A DNA stretch of 64,000 nt from an uncultured Alphaproteobacteria bacterium (GCA_944391565.1 CALXUB010000007.1:1-64000), one strand, 5' to 3'; shown: positions 9,551 to 18,643, numbered from the stretch's first letter. Made by a program: numbers and translations. The notes: a model not told the origin generated them from the letters alone.

Positions 9551-10480
9551 TCAACAGCGTTGTTTCTGTCGGAAAAGGAGGGCATTTTTCCGTAAATCTT
9601 TTGTTAAAAGCTTGGGTTTTATCGGTGTTGTTTCCGGAATAATAAATTCGTGAATATCCGATCGGTTAAACATTTCCTGCAAATTATACATAGAGGCTGC
9701 TTTTTCACCTCCTGAATAAAAGACGAACAGATTTTTACCCTTGGGGGCTATTAAATCGCATAAGCCGCTTCTTAACGCATACACATACTTGACAGACATG
9801 GCCAATGCAATCAGTTGTTCCAGGCTTGTTTCAATATTGCGTATTCCTTTAACTTTAAATTCAGGTCTTGTGGCACTGGTTATCACTTGATAGCCTTTAT
9901 GCTGTAAATCAGCAGCTTGTTTTTCCCAAAAATCCATGTGCAGTGCAGACAAAGTGTTGGCTTCGGGAACAAGTAAAACGGTATGATCCAATGAACCGTT
10001 TTTTTCCACTTGTTTTTGAACCTCTTTATTTAATTTTGGAAAATAAATCGGCTTTTCCAGTCTTGTTTGTGGCGGCAACTCCAAAAATGATTTGTACCAA
10101 TCCAAAAATTTCAGTCCCATCGGCATTTCTTGCAAAGTATCGGAATAGGTCTTTAGGGCCGGATGAAAATCCGGATGGGCAACATAAATTTTTCCTTTTG
10201 TCGGAATAGGACATTCTTTAGCAAGTTGATGAAGCGGATTATTCGGATCTTTGGCGTTTCCGTTATAAGCCGCAACAATGTAATCATGAATGCCATACAT
10301 TTTCATCACTTCTGCATGAGGTGGTTTGACTATAAATCGGATGTGGCCGCCCAATTTTGTTTCAAGAGCTTTTTGATAACCGGCGAGAATCAATGTATCG
10401 CCCAATCCAATGGGTGACATCCAATAATAGGTATTTTTATCTAATGTTTTTTCTAACTCATTCATCGGTTTCGCCGTCAT
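9551..10480 (-). CDS. GT9-like glycosyltransferase
   Basis: The 309-residue protein looks like a heptosyltransferase-type (GT9, GT-B fold) enzyme. The N-terminal half has SPIGLGDTLILAGYQKAL. The C-terminal half begins with VLLVPEAN and has a KGYQVI strand. It then has ALAMSVKYVYALRSGLCDL, the place where GT9 enzymes have their nucleotide-sugar-binding loop. Substrate cannot be told; an envelope sugar is likely. It is a single gene with its own promoter, unlinked to other polysaccharide genes. A second ATG six codons in is an alternative start. Confidence 0.55.
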   Translation of the reverse strand: MTAKPMNELEKTLDKNTYYWMSPIGLGDTLILAGYQKALETKLGGHIRFIVKPPHAEVMKMYGIHDYIVAAYNGNAKDPNNPLHQLAKECPIPTKGKIYVAHPDFHPALKTYSDTLQEMPMGLKFLDWYKSFLELPPQTRLEKPIYFPKLNKEVQKQVEKNGSLDHTVLLVPEANTLSALHMDFWEKQAADLQHKGYQVITSATRPEFKVKGIRNIETSLEQLIALAMSVKYVYALRSGLCDLIAPKGKNLFVFYSGGEKAASMYNLQEMFNRSDIHEFIIPETTPIKPKLLTKDLRKNALLFRQKQRC

Positions 10481-10507
10481 ATTTTTCCAATTGACCTCTA
10501 TAAGTTA

Positions 10508-10536
10508 AGTATATCATGGAAAAAGGCGAAAAGCAA
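10508..10536 (-). promoter_or_regulatory. Promoter of the GT9-like gene
   Basis: On the minus strand TTGCTT (10536-10531) is followed after 17 bases by TATACT (10513-10508), about 27 bases before the start codon. Judged by eye. Confidence 0.5.
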
Positions 10537-10554
10537 TCAGAAAAGTTGACAAAA

Positions 10555-11220
10555 TCAAAGCAGTTTCAATCGTGTTCGAGGAAGAGGGATGTGTTGAGCC
10601 AAAAAATATCCCGTTAAAAACAGACCGGCCCGCAGATCGGCTTCATCGGCTTGACAGTTTTGCCATAAGAAACGAGGCAGAACCAGCAGCTTGTCTCGAT
10701 AAGGCTCTCCTTTTTCCTTTGAAACGGCTTTGGCCGTTTTGGGAGATACATAGGCCAGTGTTTGACTGTCCCCGCCGCCGGCACACCGACTGAGATCCAG
10801 TCCGAACCCTAAAACTTTTAACAACAAAGCCTCTAATCGGATATAAGCAGTCAACCAGTTTTTTTCTTCTAAGTGGTTAAAAAAATGAATCACCTGTTTA
10901 TAAAAATCCGGTAACGGTTCTCGTTCCGGCAGGCTTTCATCCAGCAAAGCACATAATGAAGAAATGGCGGCAAGCCGGTGTTTGTCTTCCATATAAGCTG
11001 CGCTTAAAGCGGATATTGTTTCACAGTTGTAATTACCCAAATGTTCACTTAAGCGCGCTCGCCATTTGGCTTCGACCAAACTGCCGACCAATGGAAGAGT
11101 CTTCATGCGTAAAAGTCCCAGATGTCTTCCATGTTCTTTTGTAAAAAGGGAAAGAATAATGCCGCTTTCCCCATGTCGATGCGCCCCCAAAACAAGACCT
11201 TCATCCCTAAAATCAGGCAT
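10555..11220 (-). CDS. recO: DNA repair protein RecO
   Basis: RecO anneals single strands and helps load RecA in the RecFOR pathway. The frame is open further upstream, but the conserved N-terminus begins at MPDFRDEGLVLGAHRHGE, so I place the start at 11220. It follows with the OB-fold region (SLFTKEHGRHLGLLR) and a helical part ending with DLSRCAGGG and YVSPKTAKAVS, as in alphaproteobacterial RecO. At 221 residues it is slightly short for the family. The start overlaps the era stop by eight bases. It is the last gene of lepB-rnc-era-recO. Confidence 0.92.
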   Translation of the reverse strand: MPDFRDEGLVLGAHRHGESGIILSLFTKEHGRHLGLLRMKTLPLVGSLVEAKWRARLSEHLGNYNCETISALSAAYMEDKHRLAAISSLCALLDESLPEREPLPDFYKQVIHFFNHLEEKNWLTAYIRLEALLLKVLGFGLDLSRCAGGGDSQTLAYVSPKTAKAVSKEKGEPYRDKLLVLPRFLWQNCQADEADLRAGLFLTGYFLAQHIPLPRTRLKLL

Positions 11221-12106
11221 TAAAATCCAACCCCCATTCGGTATAACGATCGGGATCGTTGACCCAGTTTTCTTTGACTTTGACAAATAGAAAAACATGA
11301 ACGGGTTTTTCATAGATTCGACTAAGTTCAGACCGTGCTGCGGCACCAATTTTTTTCAACATACTGCCTTTCGCACCGATAATAATGGCTTTTTGTCCCT
11401 CCCGTTCCACATAAATCGTTTGTTCGATACGGATACCGTTTTCTTTTTCTTCAAAAAGAGTTGTTTCTACGGCAACGGAATAAGGCAGCTCTTGCTGTAG
11501 ATTTAAAAACAGTTTTTCACGCGTAATTTCTGCGGCAAATAAACGATTCGGCAAATCTGACAAATTATCTTTCGGAAACATGAAAGGCCCTTTGGGCATG
11601 CGTTGTGCCAAATAAGCTAAGAGCTCTTTAACGTTTTCACCGGTTTTGGCGCTGATTAAAAAAGTTTCATCAAAAATCGGTATATCTTTTATTTTTTGAA
11701 TCAAAGGCAAAAGTTTTTCTCGCGCAATCAAATCAATTTTATTGATAACCAATGTCGTTTGCCGTTTTTGCTTAACCAAAGTGTCAATAATGTTTTGCGT
11801 TGTTTCATCCAATCCTTTTTGTGCATCGATTAAAAGCAAACAAAGATCCGCATCTTCAGCTTCGGTCCAAGCCGTTGCAATCATTGCTCGATCCAGTCGG
11901 CGTCGGGGTTTAAAAATGCCGGGCACATCAACCAAAACGATTTCACTGTTTCCTTCCACAACAATTCCGCGGACACGGGAACGGGTTGTTTGTACTTTCG
12001 GAGAAACAATGGAAACTTTGGCACCGACCAATAAATTAACCAACGTGGATTTGCCGACGTTAGAAGCGCCCAAGATGGCCACAAATCCGCATTTTGTTTC
12101 AGTCAT
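11213..12106 (-). CDS. era: GTPase Era
   Basis: Era binds the 3' end of 16S rRNA and helps 30S assembly. The 297-residue protein has the G1 motif GASNVGKST, the effector region with QTTRSRVRG, G3 DVPGI, and G4 NKID. The C-terminal KH domain carries the IIGAKGSMLKKIG loop. It overlaps rnc upstream and recO downstream by eight bases each, which suggests coupled translation. Confidence 0.97.
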   Translation of the reverse strand: MTETKCGFVAILGASNVGKSTLVNLLVGAKVSIVSPKVQTTRSRVRGIVVEGNSEIVLVDVPGIFKPRRRLDRAMIATAWTEAEDADLCLLLIDAQKGLDETTQNIIDTLVKQKRQTTLVINKIDLIAREKLLPLIQKIKDIPIFDETFLISAKTGENVKELLAYLAQRMPKGPFMFPKDNLSDLPNRLFAAEITREKLFLNLQQELPYSVAVETTLFEEKENGIRIEQTIYVEREGQKAIIIGAKGSMLKKIGAAARSELSRIYEKPVHVFLFVKVKENWVNDPDRYTEWGLDFNA

Positions 12107-12749
12107 TTATATGTTCCTTTAAAAACGTTGCTGCCGCATCCTGTTCGGCATGTCTTTTGGAAGAACCTTGGCCCTTAACGGGAGGATATCCTTGCATATA
12201 AACGTTCATGGTAAAATGCGGTGCATGATCCGGCCCTGTTTTTTCAATAACTTTATAAACAGGCAAAGGCAGTTTATGACGATGTCCCCATTCCTGTAAA
12301 GCCGTTTTGGCATCCACCGGCGGTTCGACTTTTCGAGCCAATAGGTCTGCATAGAGCGGTTTGACAAAGGCACAAGCCGCTTCCAGTCCGCCATCCACAT
12401 ACAGCGCTCCGATGATGGCCTCCATGACATCAGCCAAGATAGAGTTGTTTTCTCTCATCTCATCTTCATGAGTAATCATATATTCGGACAGATGAATTTG
12501 CCGCGCCAGCGTTGCCAGAGTTTCTTCCCGAACTAGGGCTGTAAAACGTTTGGCGATATCGCCTTCGTCTTCGGTACGATGAACTTGCAACAAAGAATCG
12601 GCAATAATCAGACCAAGGACACGATCTCCCAAAAATTCAAGCCGTTCATATGGTGCGGATTTTCCACCGTGTGCCAATGTCAGTGCGTTTTTTAAGCATT
12701 TTTTATTTTTAAAAGTATATCCGATTTTTTCTTGAATATTCTGCATCAT
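12099..12749 (-). CDS. rnc: Ribonuclease III
   Basis: RNase III cuts double-stranded RNA in rRNA and mRNA processing. The 216-residue protein has the catalytic signature ERLEFLGDRVLG, a second acidic cluster ADVMEAIIGALYVDGG, and a C-terminal dsRNA-binding domain ending KGQGSSKRHAEQDAAATFL. It sits between lepB (four-base overlap) and era (eight-base overlap). Confidence 0.97.
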   Translation of the reverse strand: MMQNIQEKIGYTFKNKKCLKNALTLAHGGKSAPYERLEFLGDRVLGLIIADSLLQVHRTEDEGDIAKRFTALVREETLATLARQIHLSEYMITHEDEMRENNSILADVMEAIIGALYVDGGLEAACAFVKPLYADLLARKVEPPVDAKTALQEWGHRHKLPLPVYKVIEKTGPDHAPHFTMNVYMQGYPPVKGQGSSKRHAEQDAAATFLKEHIND

Positions 12750-13489
12750 CGGATTCCTTTAAAAAGTCGTTCGGTTCGAATGGAGCGGCCCCAATTCCAA
12801 AAAGCCAGAAATGGTGCGTATCCGTTGTTGGAATAAAAAATAAATTGCGCTTTTCCCAAAAGATTTTGTTTGGGAACAAAACCGATATCACCCCAGCGAG
12901 AATCTTTGGAGTTATCTCGATTATCACCCATTACGAAAAAGTGGTCTTCCGGGACAGCAAATGAAATAGTGTTATCTTGAGGCTGATCATCCGTTTCTTC
13001 CATAATTTCATGCACAACGCCATTGGGCAGTTCTTCATCGTAAACCGTATAAGTTATATCACCGTAAAATGTTTTTTCCGTGTGTTTTCCTTTGGGTGTG
13101 CGTTTAACAGCCGTTCCATTGATGTGAAGAATACCGTTAACGACTTGAATTGTATCACCGGGTAATCCGATAATGCGTTTGATGTAGTCTGTTTTATTGT
13201 CGGAAGGCAACTTGAATACGGCAACATCGCCTCGTTCCGGTTCGGTATAAAAAATTCGGCCGGGAATAAGGGGTAGTCCGAACGGCAAAGAATACCTTGA
13301 AAAACCATAAGAGTATTTTGAAACGAATAAATAATCTCCCACCAAAAGGGAAGGAATCATGGAACCTGACGGAATATGAAAAGGCTCCGCAATGAATGAA
13401 CGTATGCCGAGCGCAATTACGGCTGCCCATAAGAGGGCTTTTAAATTGTCTTTAATCCATGTTATCCAAGTTTTATGTTCTTTTTGCAT
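12746..13489 (-). CDS. lepB: Signal peptidase I
   Basis: LepB removes Sec and Tat signal peptides on the outer face of the inner membrane. The 247-residue protein has an N-terminal membrane anchor and the catalytic serine in PSGSMIPSL (Ser 43). The general-base lysine is in DYIKRIIGLPGD (Lys 104), and the GDNRDNSKDSR box is present. It is the first gene of the lepB-rnc-era-recO operon and is divergent from tgt with 77 bases between them. Confidence 0.96.
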   Translation of the reverse strand: MQKEHKTWITWIKDNLKALLWAAVIALGIRSFIAEPFHIPSGSMIPSLLVGDYLFVSKYSYGFSRYSLPFGLPLIPGRIFYTEPERGDVAVFKLPSDNKTDYIKRIIGLPGDTIQVVNGILHINGTAVKRTPKGKHTEKTFYGDITYTVYDEELPNGVVHEIMEETDDQPQDNTISFAVPEDHFFVMGDNRDNSKDSRWGDIGFVPKQNLLGKAQFIFYSNNGYAPFLAFWNWGRSIRTERLFKGIR

Positions 13490-13566
13490 TGTTAAATCAT
13501 TCTTTTTTTGTTATAAGAGAACAACATCATAACCAGTTTTAAAAAGAATATCAATAGGAAGATAAA

Positions 13567-14685
13567 ATGTTAAGTTTTAATATTAAAAAGACAGACGGGT
13601 CCGCACGAAGAGGAGAGCTTTTAACAGCACATGGATCTATTCAAACACCAGCTTTTATGCCGGTTGGGACGGCTGCAACCGTCAAAGCCATGATGCCCGA
13701 GTCCGTCGCTTCAACCGGAGCTGAGATTATTTTAGGGAATACATATCATTTAATGTTGCGGCCGGGAGCTGAACGAATCGCCAAGCTAGGAGGTTTGCAT
13801 TCTTTTATGAATTGGTATCGGCCGATTTTAACCGACTCCGGCGGGTTTCAGGTGATGAGTCTGTCAAAATTACGGAAATTGACAGAAGAAGGTGTTTCTT
13901 TTCAATCGCATGTGGATGGCTCAAAACATATGCTGACACCTGAGCGTTCTATTGAAATTCAAAATCTGTTGGATTCCAATATTACTATGGCTTTTGATGA
14001 ATGCATGCCATATCCGTCGGAAAAGAAGAATGTTCAAAAGTCGATGGAACGTTCTATGCGGTGGGCAAAACGTTCCCGTGAAGCTTTCCAAGATCGGCCT
14101 GGGTATGGTATTTTTGGGATTGTGCAAGGGGGTGTTTTTCCGGATTTGCGCCAGAAATCTTGCGAGGCTTTGACACAAATCGGTTTTGACGGTTATGCCA
14201 TCGGCGGTCTTGCTGTGGGAGAAGGTCAGGAAATTATGTTTCAAACGATTGAAGCAACGACTTGTCATCTGCCGGAAGCTTACCCTCGTTATTTGATGGG
14301 AGTGGGTCGACCTTCGGATATCGTTGGAGCCGTGGCCCGCGGAGTTGATATGTTTGATTGTGTCATGCCGACGCGTTCGGGCAGAACGGCTTTGGCTTTT
14401 ACACGCGAAGGAACTGTCAATCTGCGTAATGCGGCTCATCAAGAAGACTTGTCTCCTTTGGATAAAGACTGTTCTTGTCCGGCCTGTACAAACTACAGTC
14501 GTGCCTATCTGCATCATTTATTCAGAACAGGAGAGATTTTAGGTGCCATGCTGTTGACTTGGCATAATGTTCAATACTATCAGGACTTAATGAAAGGAAT
14601 CCGAAAAGCTATTGAAGAAAATCGCTATCAAGATTTCGCCAATGCTTTTTTTGACAGTCTGAAAACGATGAAAAGGCCGCTTTGA
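13567..14685 (+). CDS. tgt: tRNA-guanine transglycosylase
   Basis: Tgt swaps guanine 34 for preQ1 in tRNAs with GUN anticodons, the committed insertion step of queuosine formation. The 372-residue protein has the [10 protein letters not shown] active-site segment, GIVQGG, the second catalytic aspartate region [13 protein letters not shown], and the zinc site CSCPAC with a downstream histidine. The stop overlaps the next gene's ATG by one base (TGATG). Confidence 0.97.
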   Translation: MLSFNIKKTDGSARRGELLTAHGSIQTPAFMPVGTAATVKAMMPESVASTGAEIILGNTYHLMLRPGAERIAKLGGLHSFMNWYRPILTDSGGFQVMSLSKLRKLTEEGVSFQSHVDGSKHMLTPERSIEIQNLLDSNITMAFDECMPYPSEKKNVQKSMERSMRWAKRSREAFQDRPGYGIFGIVQGGVFPDLRQKSCEALTQIGFDGYAIGGLAVGEGQEIMFQTIEATTCHLPEAYPRYLMGVGRPSDIVGAVARGVDMFDCVMPTRSGRTALAFTREGTVNLRNAAHQEDLSPLDKDCSCPACTNYSRAYLHHLFRTGEILGAMLLTWHNVQYYQDLMKGIRKAIEENRYQDFANAFFDSLKTMKRPL

Positions 14686-15176
14686 TGAAAAAAGACACGA
14701 CAGAGCGCCGTCAAAACGGATTAAATTTGGTCAGCTCTGATTTAAGAGCCATGGCCCGTTCTGTCTTGGGGAAAAGAGGTTTTTCTTGTGTTGATTTAAT
14801 TGCTTGTTGGGAAGATATCGTCGGGACGCAGCTGGCCGGCGGCGTACGGCCTGATAAAATAAGTTATCCTCGTGCTCAACGAACGGGCGGAACACTGCAT
14901 GTGAAAGTGTTAGGCGGTGCTTTTGCAATAATGGTCGAGCATCAAAAGAAAATCCTTTTGGAAAAAATCAATACTTTTCTGGGCTATGCAGCAATCAGTG
15001 ATATTAAAATCGTCCAAGGGATTCCTTTTTATAAACCAATTCAAAAATCTCAGTCATCTCATCGTTCGTTAACCACTGAGGAAGAAAACACTTTGCGGCG
15101 AAAAGTGGCAGATATAGAGGATCCGGCATTGAAAGAGGCGGTTTATCGGTTGGGAAAAACAATTTTCTTGAAATAA
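14685..15176 (+). CDS. DUF721 / DciA-like protein
   Basis: The 163-residue protein matches the alphaproteobacterial DUF721 pattern: an N-terminal helix followed by CWEDIVGTQLAGGVRPDKISYPR, then a KH-like part with TLHVKVLGGAFAIMVEHQK and ILLEKINTFLGYAAISDIKI. DUF721 includes DciA, which works with the replicative helicase DnaB in bacteria lacking DnaC. I chose the ATG at 14685, in TGATG with the tgt stop. Placement next to a DsbA-like gene is common in alphaproteobacteria. Confidence 0.75.
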   Translation: MKKDTTERRQNGLNLVSSDLRAMARSVLGKRGFSCVDLIACWEDIVGTQLAGGVRPDKISYPRAQRTGGTLHVKVLGGAFAIMVEHQKKILLEKINTFLGYAAISDIKIVQGIPFYKPIQKSQSSHRSLTTEEENTLRRKVADIEDPALKEAVYRLGKTIFLK

Positions 15177-15238
15177 GCTTGCCTTTAAAAAAAGAACTGT
15201 TTAAAATGAAACCATAAAATAACGAAAGGGACAAAAAC

Positions 15239-16000
15239 ATGAAGATGATTTGGTTAATTTTAATCGGAGGCCTGTTGGTTTTCGGCTTTATTTATCATAT
15301 GAACAAAGTAGCTCCGGAACCGATGCCCGGATTGCCGGGGGCTGGACAAAACGAAACAAGTCCGGCACCTTCCGCCGATAAATTTGAGCCGTTAATTTTG
15401 GACTCTCGGGCAAATATGCCGTCTTTTTCTTTGATTCGTTCTGCTCATGCCGAAGAAGCTGCTGCGCCTGTGATCGAAAAGGAAGATTTGCGAAGTATGG
15501 GTTCAGATGCTGCTCCGATTAAGATTTATGTTTTTTCTTCTTTAACATGTTCACATTGTAAAGATTTTCATACGGTTGCAATTCCCAGTTTAAAGAAAGA
15601 CTTTATTGACACCGGAAAGGCTCAGCTGATTTATGTTGATTTACCATTTGATCGGCGGGCTTTGTCCGGCGCCATGTTGGCGCGTTGTGTTCGGCCGGAG
15701 AATTATTTTCCGTTTTTAGAGGTTTTATTTGAAAATCAAGACAGTTGGGCTTTTCAGCCGAATGCTCAAGACATCATTATGGGATATGCCGCTTTGGAAG
15801 GGATGACGGCTGGTGACGTGAAGGCTTGTTTGGCGGATACGGCGTTGCTGCAAAAAATTGTGTCAGATCGGGATGCTTACATGAAAAAATACAATATTCA
15901 AGGAACTCCGACAACCGTTATTGTCAAAGGAATGCAGACAGAAATTATCGGCGGTGCTGATGAAGGAGCTATTCGCTCGGTTTTGAAACGGATGAGCTAG
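15239..16000 (+). CDS. Membrane-anchored DsbA-like thiol oxidoreductase
   Basis: The 253-residue protein has an N-terminal membrane anchor (residues 4-20) and a long Pro/Ala/Ser-rich linker. A thioredoxin-fold domain follows, with a CSHC active site at Cys 104-Cys 107, the usual helical insertion, and the cis-proline loop QGTPTTVIV near residue 220. It should face the periplasm and catalyse disulfide exchange, as DsbA/BdbD-type proteins do. The linker contains a second signal-like segment, SLIRSAHAEEA (residues 64-74); whether this is a cleavage site is unknown. It lies between a DciA-like gene and atpI. Confidence 0.85.
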   Translation: MKMIWLILIGGLLVFGFIYHMNKVAPEPMPGLPGAGQNETSPAPSADKFEPLILDSRANMPSFSLIRSAHAEEAAAPVIEKEDLRSMGSDAAPIKIYVFSSLTCSHCKDFHTVAIPSLKKDFIDTGKAQLIYVDLPFDRRALSGAMLARCVRPENYFPFLEVLFENQDSWAFQPNAQDIIMGYAALEGMTAGDVKACLADTALLQKIVSDRDAYMKKYNIQGTPTTVIVKGMQTEIIGGADEGAIRSVLKRMS

Positions 16001-16004
16001 AAAC

Positions 16005-16301
16005 ATGGACGGGGAGAAAACGCATCCAAAAGAAATAAAAGCGCGGATTGAAGCGCTTCGAAAACAGCTTTCGGGTTCTAAGACAAAAGCTGCGGATGCG
16101 TCCGGTTTTGCTCTGTCCGTCATGATTGTTTCCGATTTGGCCGGCGGTTTGCTGGTCGGAGCCGGTATAGGATATGTGCTTTGTGCTTTGTTTGACGCAC
16201 ATCCGGCAGTTTGGGCTGTGTTTATTTTGTTGGGCGGCTTTGCCGGTTTGTTGAATGTATTTAAGTCTGTCTCCAGAATAGAGAAGGAGAAAAAACAATG
16301 A
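16005..16301 (+). CDS. atpI: ATP synthase protein I (AtpI)
   Basis: The 98-residue protein has a charged N-terminus and two membrane helices (about residues 35-57 and 68-88) with the AtpI-type GGLLVGAGIGYVL and GGFAGLLNVFK segments. AtpI helps assemble the c ring. It heads the F0 cluster and overlaps atpB by four bases (ATGA). Confidence 0.88.
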   Translation: MDGEKTHPKEIKARIEALRKQLSGSKTKAADASGFALSVMIVSDLAGGLLVGAGIGYVLCALFDAHPAVWAVFILLGGFAGLLNVFKSVSRIEKEKKQ

Positions 16302-17032
16302 ACATGCATAATCCGTTGGAACAATTTGAAATTGACGTATATGTGCCGATGCATATCGGACCGTTGGATGTTTCTTTGACAAATGCCAGTGTGACAATGA
16401 TTGGTGCCGTTGTTTTGGCTATTGTTTTGATGTGGGCTTTGACACGAAAACTGAAAATTATTCCTCATCCGGCTCAGTCAATAGTTGAAAGTCTTTATCA
16501 ATTTATTCAGAACATGGTGGAAAGCACAATCGGCAGTAAAGGGTATGCTGTTATTCCTTTTATTTTCAGCTTGTTTATTTTTATTTTGTTCGGCAATTTA
16601 TTGGGGCTTTTCCCTTATATGTTTACATTTACAAGCCATTTATCCATCGTGGGGACGATTGCTTTACTGGCTTTGGTTCTTTCCATGGTGTTGGGCGTTT
16701 ATCATAAAGGTTTGTCTTGGTTTCATGTCTTTTTTCCGAAAGGCGTACCTTGGTTGATTGCACCGATTATGATACCGATTGAAATTATTTCTTTTTTGTC
16801 AAAACCTTTTAGTTTAACACTGCGTTTAGTGATGAATATGACGGTAGGACATATTATGTTGGAAGTGGTCGCCGGCTTTGTTTTTGCCTTAGGCCTTGCT
16901 GGTTTCATTCCGCTGTTGTTTACCGGTGTTTTGATTTTGTTTGAATTGTTTATCGGGGTGCTGCAGGCATATATATACAGCATTCTGAGTTGTATTTATT
17001 TAAGCGAAGCCTTTGAAGGCGAAAACGATTAA
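16298..17032 (+). CDS. atpB: F0F1 ATP synthase subunit a
   Basis: Subunit a forms the two proton half-channels against the c ring. The 244-residue protein has five to six membrane helices. The essential arginine is in FSLTLRLVMNMTVGHI, and the C-terminal helices carry FIGVLQAYIYSILSCIYL. The arginine context is conserved even though the partner c subunit is unusual (see 17048). Confidence 0.96.
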   Translation: MNMHNPLEQFEIDVYVPMHIGPLDVSLTNASVTMIGAVVLAIVLMWALTRKLKIIPHPAQSIVESLYQFIQNMVESTIGSKGYAVIPFIFSLFIFILFGNLLGLFPYMFTFTSHLSIVGTIALLALVLSMVLGVYHKGLSWFHVFFPKGVPWLIAPIMIPIEIISFLSKPFSLTLRLVMNMTVGHIMLEVVAGFVFALGLAGFIPLLFTGVLILFELFIGVLQAYIYSILSCIYLSEAFEGEND

Positions 17033-17047
17033 CAAAAGGAGTGAAAA

Positions 17048-17293
17048 ATGGAAGCAGAATCTATGAAATATATTGCTGATGCAGCTAAATATCTGTCTAT
17101 CGGTATTTGCAGTTTGGTTATGATTGCCGTTGCCAAATGGTTGGCAGAAATCTGGATTACAATTATTAACACGGTCAGTCGTAATCCGAGCGTCAAAAAC
17201 GATGTCACTTTGTTTGCATATATCGGTGCCGGTATGACGGAAGCGATTGCCTTGTATGCTTTGGTTTTGGCATTTATTATGCTGTTTTCTTAA
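17048..17293 (+). CDS. atpE: F0F1 ATP synthase subunit c, atypical first helix
   Basis: Subunit c forms the rotor ring. The 81-residue protein keeps the polar loop SRNPSVK and the second helix with the proton-binding glutamate in GAGMTEAIALYALV. The first helix normally has a GxGxGxG packing motif (for example GSGIGVG in Rhodospirillum). Here the aligned stretch reads AVAKWLA followed by EIW. A lysine, a tryptophan and a glutamate thus sit in the inner helix of the ring. The reading frame is intact and flanked by normal F0 genes, so this is not a pseudogene. Confidence 0.93.
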   Translation: MEAESMKYIADAAKYLSIGICSLVMIAVAKWLAEIWITIINTVSRNPSVKNDVTLFAYIGAGMTEAIALYALVLAFIMLFS

Positions 17294-17305
17294 AAAGGAA
17301 AGTGT

Positions 17306-17809
17306 ATGCCGCAGTTTGATATTGCTTGGTTTCCCAGTCAGATTTTTTGGTTGCTGGTCAGTTTTTTGATCCTTTACACAGCAATGAGGTGGTTTTTGCT
17401 GCCGCCGCTGCAGGACATTATGCGGGCGAGAGATCAGAAAATACAATCTATCCTTCGCCAGGCAGACAAATTAAACGCGGAAGCGGATCGGATCATGCAG
17501 TCTTATCAAGGTTTTATGGATGCGGCTGAGGCTTATTCCGCTAAAATTGTTCAGACGGCACACGATGATATTTCAACGGCTTATTCCGATCAAGAAAATA
17601 AAATGAATCTGCGATTAGAAACGGATTCGGCGGCTGCCGAACATGAAGTCGAACGTCAAAGAGCAACCATTTTTAAGGAGCTGGCTCTGCTGACAAGTCA
17701 ATTTATTCAAATATTGTTGAATTCCGTTTATGGACTCAAACCAAAAAAGACATTGTTGGAAAAGACAATTGCAAGTTCAATTGAGGAGCAACGGAAATGG
17801 AAGAACTGA
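17306..17809 (+). CDS. atpF': ATP synthase subunit b'
   Basis: This is the first of two peripheral-stalk subunits, as in other alphaproteobacteria. The 167-residue protein begins with MPQFDIAWFPSQIFWLLVSF, a membrane helix, then LPPLQDIMRARDQKI and a long amphipathic coiled coil. It overlaps the next b gene by 13 bases. Confidence 0.9.
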   Translation: MPQFDIAWFPSQIFWLLVSFLILYTAMRWFLLPPLQDIMRARDQKIQSILRQADKLNAEADRIMQSYQGFMDAAEAYSAKIVQTAHDDISTAYSDQENKMNLRLETDSAAAEHEVERQRATIFKELALLTSQFIQILLNSVYGLKPKKTLLEKTIASSIEEQRKWKN

Positions 17810-18351
17810 TGACTTTTTTGGATGATCCGGAGCTGTGGAAAGGTGTTGCTTTTATCGGGGCGGCTGTTTTGACTGTTATGCCGATTTATCGTTTTATTTT
17901 GAAAAAAATGCAAGAGCGAAGCGACCGGATTACAGCTCACTTGGATGAAGCTTTAAAACTGCGACGAGAAGCGTTGGATATGTTGCGTGATGCAAAACAT
18001 AAAGAGTTTTATCAGGAAAAAGATAAAAAAGAAATTGTTCAAAAAGCTTTAAAAGAAGCTCGCATTTTAAAAAATGAAGCGGAGAAAGATTTACAAAAGC
18101 GTCAAGATTTAAAACAAGCGGAAATTTTAGAACGGATTCGGTTAATCCGGGAAAGCGGACTGCACGAGTTGAAGGAACAAGTCATCAGCATAGCGGTTCA
18201 AACAGCAATGGATGTTATTCAAAAAGATGAAAAATTAGCCGAAAATAAAGTCTTTTTTGATAAAGCATTGGAAGAGGTCACTCAGGTGTTGACCCAAAAA
18301 GAAGAACAAGAAAAAATATTGAGGTATTCAAATGGCAACAATTTCAGTTAA
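17797..18351 (+). CDS. atpF: ATP synthase subunit b
   Basis: The 184-residue peripheral-stalk subunit starts with a short periplasmic part and a membrane helix (about residues 16-34). A charged coiled coil follows (LKLRREALDMLRDAKHKE, then EARILKNEAEKDLQKRQDL). Subunits b and b' pair to hold F1 still. The F1 genes are not in this window, which matches the split F0/F1 arrangement of alphaproteobacteria. It overlaps the following small ORF by 20 bases. Confidence 0.9.
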   Translation: MEELMTFLDDPELWKGVAFIGAAVLTVMPIYRFILKKMQERSDRITAHLDEALKLRREALDMLRDAKHKEFYQEKDKKEIVQKALKEARILKNEAEKDLQKRQDLKQAEILERIRLIRESGLHELKEQVISIAVQTAMDVIQKDEKLAENKVFFDKALEEVTQVLTQKEEQEKILRYSNGNNFS

Positions 18352-18538
18352 TCCGGGGGATGTTTTTGTTAAAAATGATCGTGTCATTTCACGTTTTGTT
18401 GTGGAACGTTTATTGACATATACAGATATACCGCCGCACGTTCGGTTAATCGAACGAGGCGGAAATGAACGAACCGTCACGGTTGCTTTGCAGACTTTGC
18501 TGGATGAAAAATACTGGTTGCCTGAAAAGAAAAGCTGA
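18332..18538 (+). CDS. Small protein of the F0 operon, unknown
   Basis: A 68-residue soluble protein starts inside the end of atpF and appears to be the last gene of the F0 operon. It has no membrane helix, signal or cysteine. It reads as mixed beta strand and helix (NPGDVFVKNDRVISRFVVERLL, then RTVTVALQTLLDEKYWLP). I do not recognise the family. Tight coupling to atpF suggests a role in ATP synthase assembly or in expression of the operon, but nothing in the sequence proves it. Confidence 0.6.
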   Translation: MATISVNPGDVFVKNDRVISRFVVERLLTYTDIPPHVRLIERGGNERTVTVALQTLLDEKYWLPEKKS

Positions 18539-18630
18539 TATGAGTAGAAAAAAGATTCTTTAGAAGTAAGTATTATTTTTCAGCAACTTTGCGGATCTGA
18601 GCAGCCATATGCATTCGGGGATCTTTTTTT

Positions 18631-18643
18631 TGCGCTACAGTTT
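18631..18643 (+). repeat. 13-base direct repeat, copy 1
   Basis: TGCGCTACAGTTT occurs here and again at 18761. The two copies flank 117 bases of the gene-free stretch. Confidence 0.6.

Noticed and set aside
10555-11349. RecO with 43 extra N-terminal residues
   Set aside because: The extra part overlaps the end of era in another frame; the conserved RecO start is at 11220.
13921-14517. 198-codon frame antisense to tgt
   Set aside because: Shadow of tgt; no start signal and no recognisable protein character.
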